DNA from: JAJDXW01 sp965202895
GTDB lineage: Bacteria; Pseudomonadota; Gammaproteobacteria; HK1
Reading direction: 5' to 3'
NCBI GenBank assembly: GCA_965202895.1
Contig: OZ241901.1
Span: forward strand, 992,001-1,056,000
DNA: 64,000 nucleotides
Shown here: piece by piece, positions 25,813 through 34,400 of the stretch
Layout of the letters: every line of letters begins with the position of its first letter
How positions within the stretch are numbered: position 1 is the stretch's first letter
Notes under the pieces: generated by a model
Seen by the model: the letters and a program-made list of their open reading frames with translations, nothing else
Database searches by the model: none
Told to the model about the DNA's origin: nothing
Position numbers and translations under genes: made by a program

Positions 25813-26844
25813 TTATACGGTGCCCGCCCCGCGACCCGGGTCCACGCCGCAGAAGTCGAGCACGAGCCGCCGCAGCCCGTCCCATTCGTCGCCTTCGGCC
25901 GCCCCCTTGGACACCGCGTCCAAGGCGGCGAGGGCGGCGAGGCGGGCGCCCCATTCCGCGGCCGGCCGCCGCTCGAGCGCCGCCCGCACCGCGCCCTGGC
26001 GCCGGCGCCAACCGGGAAACGGCCGGAGCGCCTCGTCGATCGACGCCCCCCGTTCGAGGCCGCGCCCGATCCGGGTGATCGTCCGCACCTGCCACGCGAG
26101 GGCGCCGACGATGGCCGGCGCCGCCTCGCCTTCCGCCGCGAGCCCGGCGAGCACCAGCAGGGCGCGCGGGGCGTTTCCCGCCAGGGTCGCGTCCACGAGG
26201 TCGAAGGACGTGAAGCGGGCTCCGTGGGCCGCGCCGTCCAGCACGTCGTCGATCTCGATCCGCCCCCCCGAAACGAGGAGGGCAAGCCGCTCGACGGTCT
26301 GGGCTCCATACGCGAGATTGCCCTCACAACGGTCCGCGATCTCCTCGATCGCCTCGGGCGAGGCGGAGAGCCCGCGGGCGCGGGCGCGGTCCCGGACCCA
26401 TGCCGGGAGGGCGGCGCGCTCCTTGGGCCAGACCTCCACGCTCACCCCCGCCCGGTCGATCGCCCGGTACCACTCGGAGCGCTTCGCGCGAGCCTCGATC
26501 CGGCCGGCGCCGACGAGGAGCACGACGTCGTCCCCCGGCGCCGCCGCGAACGCGGCGAGCGCCCGTCCGCCCTCCGCCCCCGGCCGCCCGCTCGGGAGGC
26601 GAAGCTCGATCAGGCGCCGCTCGGCGAACAGGGAGAGGCTCGCCCCGGCTTCGGCGAGCCGCGACCAGTCGAAGCCGGCCTCCGCGTCGAGGACGGTGCG
26701 CTCGGAGAAGCCCTGTTCGCGGGCGGCCGCCCGGACCGCGTCGAGCGCTTCGTCGAACTGGAGGGGCTCGTCGCCGCTCACCAGATAGAGCGGCTTCAGC
26801 CCCCGCCGGAGGTGGCCGGGGAGCTGCTCGGGTCGGACCTGCAC
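25813..26844 (-). CDS. holA: DNA polymerase III subunit delta
   Basis: The 343-residue clamp-loader delta subunit, which opens the beta clamp. The N-terminus LKPLYLVSGDEPLQFDEALDAVR matches the family, with the degenerate nucleotide-binding fold typical of delta. ADRCEGNLAYGAQTVERLALL near 188 corresponds to the conserved EGNL.A..QE..KL region. The remaining helical C-terminal domain is intact. It starts 7 bp downstream of lptE, as in other gammaproteobacteria, and precedes proA by about 100 bp. Confidence 0.93.
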   Translation of the reverse strand: MQVRPEQLPGHLRRGLKPLYLVSGDEPLQFDEALDAVRAAAREQGFSERTVLDAEAGFDWSRLAEAGASLSLFAERRLIELRLPSGRPGAEGGRALAAFAAAPGDDVVLLVGAGRIEARAKRSEWYRAIDRAGVSVEVWPKERAALPAWVRDRARARGLSASPEAIEEIADRCEGNLAYGAQTVERLALLVSGGRIEIDDVLDGAAHGARFTSFDLVDATLAGNAPRALLVLAGLAAEGEAAPAIVGALAWQVRTITRIGRGLERGASIDEALRPFPGWRRRQGAVRAALERRPAAEWGARLAALAALDAVSKGAAEGDEWDGLRRLVLDFCGVDPGRGAGTV

Positions 26845-26851
26845 CGCGGCT

Positions 26852-27586
26852 TCAGCCGGCGGAGAGCGCGTGCAGCCGCCGCACGATCGCGGCCGCCGCC
26901 TCGCGGTGCATCTCGTCGCGGATCACCGCGGTCTCCCGGGTCCGGCTCAGCCGCTCGCCGGTGTGCAACCGGTACTCGCGGACCACCTCGACCTCGCCGG
27001 GCTCGAGCACCGGCTCCCCCTTCCGGTCCCGCAGGGTGTAGCGCACCCGATGCACGATCCGGTACTCGCGGGCCTCCCCCCGCACCGGCTCCACGGAGAG
27101 CAGACGCTCCTCGAAGCGCCCCGGCCGGAGTGCGAGCACGATATCCGCATCGTTCCCCGCGAGCCGCACCCCGCTCCCGGCGAGGCGCGCCTCGAGCGCG
27201 CCGCGAAGCTCGAACGAGCCTCCCTGCACCCGGAGGGACCCGGGAAGATCCAGCGCCCCCCGCGGCTCGAAGGCGCAGCCGGCGAGGACCACCCCCCCCA
27301 GGAGGGCGCCGATCAGGGCGAGGAAGACGCCCACCGCGGGTCGGAAGAAGTGTCCACCGATTCCCGTCCCGAGCCGATCGACGAGCGCTCTCCGGCCCCC
27401 GGGACTTCCCTGAAACGGCCGGATGCCTCCCCGTCCTCGCGCTGCTGCGAACGCCGATCCGTCCACGGCGGCGGGGAGGGGTCCGGGCGGACGGCCGCGC
27501 CCCCGGCGGGCGCCGGCCGGAAACCCGGGCCCGCATACGAAGACGGTGCTGACGGCGCCGCGAACCCTCGTCAGGAAGGAAGGCAC
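26852..27586 (-). CDS. lptE: LPS-assembly lipoprotein LptE, start uncertain
   Basis: LptE plugs the LptD barrel during lipopolysaccharide export to the outer membrane. A lipobox LAGCAF is seen after a hydrophobic run (GVFLALIGALLGGVVLAGC), followed by a domain of about 140 residues with FELRGALEARLAGSGVRL and a C-terminal helix HREAAAAIVRRLHAL typical of LptE. The position between leuS and holA is the classic one. From the GTG at 27586 there are about 80 Gly/Arg/Pro-rich residues before the signal sequence, which is implausible for a lipoprotein. A downstream GTG just before VGVFLAL, or another internal start, is more likely. Confidence 0.8.
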   Translation of the reverse strand: MPSFLTRVRGAVSTVFVCGPGFPAGARRGRGRPPGPLPAAVDGSAFAAARGRGGIRPFQGSPGGRRALVDRLGTGIGGHFFRPAVGVFLALIGALLGGVVLAGCAFEPRGALDLPGSLRVQGGSFELRGALEARLAGSGVRLAGNDADIVLALRPGRFEERLLSVEPVRGEAREYRIVHRVRYTLRDRKGEPVLEPGEVEVVREYRLHTGERLSRTRETAVIRDEMHREAAAAIVRRLHALSAG

Positions 27587-27587
27587 G

Positions 27588-30203
27588 TCACACCACGATG
27601 TTGAGGAGCCGATCCGGCACCAGGACGACCTTTCGCGCCGTCTTCCCTTCGAGATGCCGGGCGACGTTGGGGTTGCCGCGGGCCGCCGCTTCCGCCTCGC
27701 CGCGCCCCGCTCCCGCCGGGACCTCCACCCGGCCCCGCAGCTTGCCGTTGACCTGCACCACCAGGGTGACGGTATCGCGCTTCAGGGCGGCGGGGTCCGC
27801 TTCCGGCCAGCTCGCGTCCACCACCGGCCCCTCCCCGCCGAGCGCGGGCCAGAGGGCATGGGCGACGTGCGGCGCCACCGGAGCGAGCAACAGGATGGCG
27901 GTCCGCAGGCCCTCCCGGTCCAGGGCGCGGCCCTGGGGCGATTCGTCTTCGCGGGCGCGAAGGGTGTTCAGCATCTCGATGACCGCCGCGATCGCGGTGT
28001 TGAAGGTATAGCGGCGGCCCACGTCGTCGCCCGCCTTGGCGATGGTCTCGTGGATCTTGCGCCACACGGCGCGCTGGTCCGGGTCGAGCCGCTCCGGAAC
28101 GAGATCGGGCGCCGGCCCCGCGGCCACGTGGTCCCCCACCATGCGCCACAGCCGCCGGAGGAACCGGAACGCTCCCTCGACGGCGGCGTCGCTCCATTCG
28201 AGGGTCTGGCTCGGGGGGCTCTGCATCATCATGTAGAGCCGGATGGTGTCCGCGCCGTAGCGGCCCACCATGTCCTCGGGGTCGATGCCGTTGTTCCTCG
28301 ACTTCGACATCTTCTCGAGGCGCCCGACGGTGACCCGCCCGCCGTCCGCCCGGAGCTTCGCTCCCGTCACCCGGCCCTTGCCGTCGCGCTCCATCTCCAC
28401 CTCGGCCGGCGAGTAGTAGGTGGCCGCTCCGTTCCCGTCCTCCCGGTAGAAGGTCTCGTTGAGCACCATGCCCTGGGTGAGGAGGTTCGCGAACGGCTCG
28501 TCGCTCTCGATGAGGCCCTCGTCGCGCATGACCTTGTGGAAGAAGCGGGCGTACATGAGGTGCAGGATGGCGTGCTCGATCCCGCCGATGTAGAGGTCCA
28601 CGGGCAGCCAGTAGTTCGCCCGCCCGTCGACCATCGCGGTATCGCAGCCGGGGCAGGCGAAGCGCGCGTGGTACCACGAGGACTCCATGAACGTGTCGAA
28701 GGTGTCGGTGTCGCGCCGGGCCGGGCCGCCGGTCTCGGGGTCCGTCGTCCGCACGAAGTCGGGGAGGGTGGCGAGGGGGGAGCCGCCCCCCGAGACGTTC
28801 ACGTCCTCCGGCAGCACGACGGGGAGCCGGTCCTCCGGCACCGGCAGCTCTCCTCTCGCCTCGCTCGTGATCACCGGGACCGGGCAGCCCCAGTAGCGCT
28901 GCCGGGACACGCCCCAGTCGCGCAGCCGGTAGTTGACGGTGCGCCGGCCCTTGCCCTCGGCCTCGAGCCGGTCGGCGATCGCCTCGAAGGCGGCGGCCGA
29001 GGTCATCCCGTCGAACTCCCCGGAGCCCGTCAACGTCCCCGGCTCGACGAACGCGCCGCCGGCCGCGCCGGCCGTGCCGGGCGCCGCCTCGCCGCCGCCG
29101 CCGGCCGGGAGGACGACCTGCACGATGGGCAGGCCGTACCGGGTCGCGAACTCGTGGTCGCGGTGGTCGTGGGCGGGCACGCCCATGATCGCGCCGGTGC
29201 CGTAGCTCATCAGGACGAAGTTCGCGATCCAGATCGGGATCTCCTCCCCGGTCATCGGATGGATCGCGTTGCGGCCGATGGCGATGCCCTGCTTCTCCGC
29301 GGTCTCGAGCGACGCCTCGGAGGTCTCCGCCCGCCGGCACCCCTCGATGAACGCGGCGATCGCGGGATCCCCCGCCGCCGCTTCCGCCGCGAGCGGATGC
29401 CCGGTGGCGACGGCCATGTACGTGGCCCCGTATATGGTGTCGGGCCGGGTCGTGAACACGGTGATCGGGCCGCCCCCGCCGGCCGGCTCGAAGTCGAACT
29501 CCACGCCCTCCGAGCGCCCGATCCAGTTGCGCTGCATCGTCTTCACCGCATCGGGCCAGCCGATGTCGTCCAGCCCGCCCAGGAGCTCCTCCACGTAGTC
29601 CGTGATCTTGAGGAACCAGTGCGGGATCTCGCGCCGCTCCACGGGAGCGCCCGAGCGCCAGCCGCGCCCGTCGATGACCTGTTCGTTGGCGAGCACGGTA
29701 CCCTCCACCGGGTCCCAGTTCACCTCCGCGTTGCGCTTGTAGGCGAGCCCCTTCCCGTACATCCGGCCGAACATCCACTGCTCCCACCGGTAGTACTCCG
29801 GGGTGCAGGTGGCGAACTCGCGCGACCAGTCGTAGCCGAAGCCGAGCCGCCGGAGCTGCGCCTTCATGTCCGCGATGTTGCGGTACGTCCACTCGGCGGG
29901 CGGCACCCGGTTCTCGATGGCCGCGTTCTCGGCCGGCAGCCCGAAGGCGTCCCAGCCCATCGGCTGGAGCACGTTCCTGCCCCGCATCCGCTGGTAGCGC
30001 GAGACCACGTCCCCGATCGTGTAGTTGCGGACGTGCCCCATGTGCAGCCGCCCGCTCGGGTACGGGAACATGGAGAGGCAGTAGAACTTCTCGCGGGACG
30101 GGTCCTCGGTGACCCGGAAGGTCCCGGCCTCGTCCCAGTACGCCTGGGCCGCCGCCTCGACCGCCTCGGGGTCGTAACGTTCGGGGAGGGGGAGGTCAGC
30201 CAT
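27588..30203 (-). CDS. leuS: Leucyl-tRNA synthetase
   Basis: An 871-residue class I synthetase that charges tRNA-Leu. The HIGH-type motif appears as PYPSGRLHMGHVRNYTIGD near 38-56 and the KMSKS loop as LEKMSKSRNNGIDPEDM near 632. The editing (CP1) domain includes TTRPDTIYGATYMAVATGHPLA near 251. The C-terminal anticodon-binding and LVVQVNGKLRGRV segments are complete. The start overlaps the upstream iron-sulphur reductase gene by 8 bp. Length and organisation are normal for proteobacteria. Confidence 0.97.
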   Translation of the reverse strand: MADLPLPERYDPEAVEAAAQAYWDEAGTFRVTEDPSREKFYCLSMFPYPSGRLHMGHVRNYTIGDVVSRYQRMRGRNVLQPMGWDAFGLPAENAAIENRVPPAEWTYRNIADMKAQLRRLGFGYDWSREFATCTPEYYRWEQWMFGRMYGKGLAYKRNAEVNWDPVEGTVLANEQVIDGRGWRSGAPVERREIPHWFLKITDYVEELLGGLDDIGWPDAVKTMQRNWIGRSEGVEFDFEPAGGGGPITVFTTRPDTIYGATYMAVATGHPLAAEAAAGDPAIAAFIEGCRRAETSEASLETAEKQGIAIGRNAIHPMTGEEIPIWIANFVLMSYGTGAIMGVPAHDHRDHEFATRYGLPIVQVVLPAGGGGEAAPGTAGAAGGAFVEPGTLTGSGEFDGMTSAAAFEAIADRLEAEGKGRRTVNYRLRDWGVSRQRYWGCPVPVITSEARGELPVPEDRLPVVLPEDVNVSGGGSPLATLPDFVRTTDPETGGPARRDTDTFDTFMESSWYHARFACPGCDTAMVDGRANYWLPVDLYIGGIEHAILHLMYARFFHKVMRDEGLIESDEPFANLLTQGMVLNETFYREDGNGAATYYSPAEVEMERDGKGRVTGAKLRADGGRVTVGRLEKMSKSRNNGIDPEDMVGRYGADTIRLYMMMQSPPSQTLEWSDAAVEGAFRFLRRLWRMVGDHVAAGPAPDLVPERLDPDQRAVWRKIHETIAKAGDDVGRRYTFNTAIAAVIEMLNTLRAREDESPQGRALDREGLRTAILLLAPVAPHVAHALWPALGGEGPVVDASWPEADPAALKRDTVTLVVQVNGKLRGRVEVPAGAGRGEAEAAARGNPNVARHLEGKTARKVVLVPDRLLNIVV

Positions 30204-31275
30204 CGTGTCCGGTCTCGTATGCGTGGTCGAAGGAGTCGAAGAAGAGCCGTTCCGAGTCCAGGCCGTGCTCCGGAAAGACCTCGCGCGCCGCCGTCACCAT
30301 CGGCGGCGGCCCGCTCGCGTAGACCTCGTACCCGGAGAGGTCCAGGAGATCGGCGAGCACCGCCTCGTGGACCAGTCCGGTGCGCCCGCTCCAGCCCGGC
30401 TCGGGCTCGGACAGCACCGGGACGAAGTGGAGCCGGGGGTGGGTGCGCGCCCACTCCCGCGGCAGATCGGGCAGGTACAGGTCCCGCTCGGAACGGACTC
30501 CCCAGTAGAGATGCATCTCGCGTCTCGGCGGCGCCAGCAGCGCATTTTCGATGATGGCCTTGATGGGCGCAAAGCCCGTACCCCCCGCGAGGAACACCAC
30601 CGGGAGACCGCTCGCGGTGCGAAGATGGAAGTTGCCGAGGGGACCCTGCACCCGGAGGAGGGAACGCTCCTCCATCTCCTCGAACACCCGGCCCGAGAAC
30701 GCCCCGCCGGGAACCCGGCGGACGTGCAGCACGAGGAACGCGTCGTCGGCGGGGCAGTTGGCGAGGGAGAACGCGCGCCGGCGGCCGTCGCGAAGCAGGA
30801 CGTCGACGTATTGACCCGCGCGGTACCGGAGCCGTTCGGTCGGGGGGAGCTGAAGACGAAGCTCCATCACGTCGTGGGCGAGCCGGGTCCGGGATGCGAC
30901 CCGGGCCGGAAGGGTGCGCACGCCGGCGCCGGGGCCGTCCGCCCGGGCCGCGATGCGGACGTCGGAAGAGACGCGGGCCTGGCACAGCAAGGTCCAGCCG
31001 GCCCGGACCTCGCGTTCGGTCAGGCCGCGCAGCCCCGCGCCCTCCGCGAGATGGACGCGGCCGTCGAGAACCCTGCCCCGGCAGGCGCCGCAGGCGCCGT
31101 TGCGGCATCCGTAGGGGAGCGGCACCCCCTGCCGGAGCGCCGCATCCAGGATGGATTCGTCCGGCCGGGCCCGGAAGGCGGGGCCCTCCGGAGCCAGCGT
31201 GACGTCGAACACCGCGAGATCGGCGGATGCGGGCGGGCCGAAGGGAGCGGCGGAAATGGGGCGGGGGTCGGGCAT
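30196..31275 (-). CDS. 2Fe-2S flavin NAD(P)H reductase (AscD/phenol-hydroxylase reductase type)
   Basis: A 359-residue electron-transfer protein with an N-terminal plant-type 2Fe-2S domain (YGCRNGACGACRGRV near 55-69 plus a fourth Cys in WTLLCQARV near 98). An FAD-binding domain follows (RYRAGQYVDVLL, RRAFSLANCP near 170), and an NAD(P)-binding domain (VVFLAGGTGFAPIKAIIENAL near 225, VYASGPPPMVTAAREVF near 320). The architecture matches CDP-6-deoxy-glucoseen reductases and oxygenase reductases. It passes electrons from NAD(P)H to an unknown partner. It is translated just ahead of leuS with an 8-bp overlap, an arrangement seen in several gammaproteobacteria. Confidence 0.88.
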   Translation of the reverse strand: MPDPRPISAAPFGPPASADLAVFDVTLAPEGPAFRARPDESILDAALRQGVPLPYGCRNGACGACRGRVLDGRVHLAEGAGLRGLTEREVRAGWTLLCQARVSSDVRIAARADGPGAGVRTLPARVASRTRLAHDVMELRLQLPPTERLRYRAGQYVDVLLRDGRRRAFSLANCPADDAFLVLHVRRVPGGAFSGRVFEEMEERSLLRVQGPLGNFHLRTASGLPVVFLAGGTGFAPIKAIIENALLAPPRREMHLYWGVRSERDLYLPDLPREWARTHPRLHFVPVLSEPEPGWSGRTGLVHEAVLADLLDLSGYEVYASGPPPMVTAAREVFPEHGLDSERLFFDSFDHAYETGHDG

Positions 31276-31402
31276 CCGTACCGGGGGGCCGGAGGGATCT
31301 GCCGGCTCGGGAACCGGAGTATAGCAGGGGAGGCCAGAATTCCGGTAGAATCAATCTCACTCAGCCGCAACCGAAGTGTAGACGTGATGGTTCCAACAGT
31401 TA

Positions 31403-31416
31403 CCCCCCCCCCCCCC
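31403..31416 (+). repeat. C14 homopolymer tract in the autotransporter leader
   Basis: Fourteen consecutive cytosines lie 36 bp upstream of the preferred autotransporter start. An ATG at 31387 lies before the tract, and another at 31419 directly after it is in frame with the autotransporter. With 14 Cs the upstream ATG is out of frame; with 12 or 15 Cs it would be in frame. Tract-length change could alter translation or promoter spacing. Confidence 0.8.
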
Positions 31417-31451
31417 GCATGGACCAGATTCCGAATTTGGAGGGCGTTTCC

Positions 31452-34400
31452 ATGAGATCGGCCATGATGGCTAGGACCATGCCTCTTTGCCCCGACCCGT
31501 CCGGCGGTGGACGTGGCGAGAGAGCGAGAACCTTCTTCGTCTCCGGCGCGCTGGGCGCCGGACTGCTCGCGGCGGCGCTGGCGTTTCCCGTCGGCGAGGC
31601 GCAGGCGCGGGACGAGTGTGGCACTTGGTCGTCGAGCGCTACCAGCCATACCTGCTCGGACGCGGCCTATGCCAGCGGCATCCGCTACGACGCGGCCGAC
31701 GGCTGGGGCAACGGCATCGCCGGCAACATCGCGCTCACCGTCACCGGCGGATCGGCGACGGCGATCTCCAGCGCGGCGGCCGCCGCCTCCAACAGTTGGG
31801 GGAGCGGCATCGTCCTGCGGACCGCCCACCACGCCACCGACACGCGCACCGTCGCCCTCACGGTCGGCTCCGGCACCAACGCCGTGCGTATCACGCAGAC
31901 CACAGGCACCCTCAACGCCGGCTTCGACAACACCGGCGTCGTCATCCATCACCGCGCCGCCGGCGCCTCGCCGACGACGGTGACCCTCGGCAGCGGCGTG
32001 GACATCGGCACGATGGCCGCTCCGATGAAGCGGTCCGGCGTCCACGTGCTCGTGGAGCAGGCCGACAACACGGCAGACCACACCGTCACGAGCGCCGCCG
32101 ACATCTATTCCGCAGGTTTCGGCATCCTGGTGGACCCCAGGGGCTCGGGCAACGTCGTGGTCACCAACTCCGGCTCCATCGTCAACGCGGCGGTGACGGG
32201 CGGAACCACCGGGAACGCAGACGGCATCCGCATCCTGGACTGGACCGGAACCCGGGGCAACGAGAGACCCGCGACCGCCACGACCGAGGTCACCAACTCC
32301 GGCTCCATCTCCGTGAGCCAGGCGGGCGGAAGCGGCATCCGCGTGGACGCCGAAGGGCTCGGCCTTTACAAGACCGTCAACAGCGGCACCGTCTCGGCGA
32401 CGAGCCCGACCAGCCACGGCATCTTCGTGGACGCCGGCTATCACTGGGGCGCCGCCGGAACCGAAGCCGTCGAGATCGAGAATTCCGGCACCATCACGAC
32501 CGGCGGCGCGTCCGCGCACGGCATTTACGTCGAAACGTATGCCGCACCGCAAGGCAGGGGCGACGGCAACCTCGCGATCACCAACAGCGGCTCCATCTCT
32601 TCGGCGAACGCCGCCCTCCTCGTCAACTCCAACATGGGCGATACCACCGTCAAGCATACCGGCGGCTCCATCACCTCGACGGCCGAGGACGGCATCCGGG
32701 TCCAGCAGGGCGGGACGGGCGCCGTGACGGTCGAAAGCGGCGCCGACGTCACGGCCGAAAACTACGGCATCCGCGTCCTCGCCAGCCCGACACAAGCCGC
32801 CACCACGGTGACGGTGGCGGTGGCCGGGGGCGCGACCACCAGGACCAACGAACCCCAGGTGACGATTGCCTCGGGCACGACCACCACCACCTACGCCACG
32901 CTGGGCGCCGTCTCCGTCACGCATTCCGGCGGCGAAATCGAGGCCAAGACCGAAAGCGGCATCTGGATCGATCAGAAGGGGGCGGACGCGACGGTCACCA
33001 GCAGCGCCGACATCACGGCCAAGAAATACGGCATCTTCGTCGTCAACAACCCGGCGCTGGCCACGGTGGCGATCGCCGCGGGCGTGACCACCAACACCTG
33101 GTCCAACACGGGCGCCGTCTCCGTCACCCATTCGGCGGGCACCATCGCCGCCGAGGAGAAGAGCGGCATCTGGGTCCGGCAAGTCGCCGGAACGGGCGCG
33201 GTGACGGTCATCAGCCGCAGCGACGTCACGGCGGCGGTCCACGGCATCTACGTCGGGAACGAAGGCAGTGGCGACACCCGGATCACCACCACCGGCGGCA
33301 AGATCATGGCCGGCGTGGACGGCATCCACCTGGGCATCGCCGTCTCGAACACGAGCGGCGGCACGATCGTCAACGCCGCCGCCATCGACGCGGATGGCCA
33401 CGGCCTCGTGGCCTGGTACTCGGGAGAGGGCGAGATCCGCATCGAGAACAGCGGCGCCATCACGGCCGGGAACATCGGCATTCATGCCGACGAGGGCGAC
33501 GCGGGAGCCATCACGATCGTGAACGGCGCCGACGTCATGGGGGACAACCACGGCATCTTCGCGCGGAACACGCAAGGCGAAGGCGCCGTCTCCGTCACGC
33601 ACTCGGCGGGCGAAGTCCGCGGCAAGGAGGGAAACGGCATCGCCGCCTTCATAGGGAGATGGCGGAACGAGGACAGCGCGGAGTCTCCCGACCCCATCAG
33701 CACGGCGTCCGTCGAGGTCGAGGTCACCGGCGGTTCGGTCCACGCCTCGGAAACGAGGGGCAGGGTCGCCATCGAGGCGGGCAACTTCGAGGGCGGCTCC
33801 GCCGAGGTGACCGTCTCGAAAGGCGCCGAGGTGTTCGCGAAGCACAACGCCGGCATCTACGCTCTTCTGTCGGATCGCCAGAACACGAACGGGCGCATCA
33901 TGGTCACCCAGGGCGGGACGATCGAGGCCCGCAAGGGCGTCTACGCCTCCGTCTCGCGCGCGGGAACGGAGGAGCGCGCGGCGGCGGGTCAGCCTCTCAT
34001 CGGCGTCGAGTGGACGGGAACGTTCACGGAGAGCGAGCGCACCCTCACCACCTTGAACTTGAACGGCGTCGCCCACGCCATCGAGAGCGCGCAGGAGGCG
34101 CAGGCGGGCGAGGGCGAGGTCATCCGCGGCGCGGCGCATACCGCGGGAATCGACGCCGAGGTCATGTCCTGGCGCGTGCTCAACCGGATCGCGACGAGGG
34201 GCGACGACCCGGGCCCGATCGCGGACGCGGCGGCCCAGACCGCGCTGCTCGACGTCTACTCGACCGACGCGGCGGTGAAGGCGCGGGCGGAGGCCATCGT
34301 GGCGCGGTTCCGCACGGTGTTGACCGACGAGACGCTCGGAAGGATTCCGGGCGCGGACGCCATCGACACGAACAACGACGACGAGTACAGCGACGCGGAG

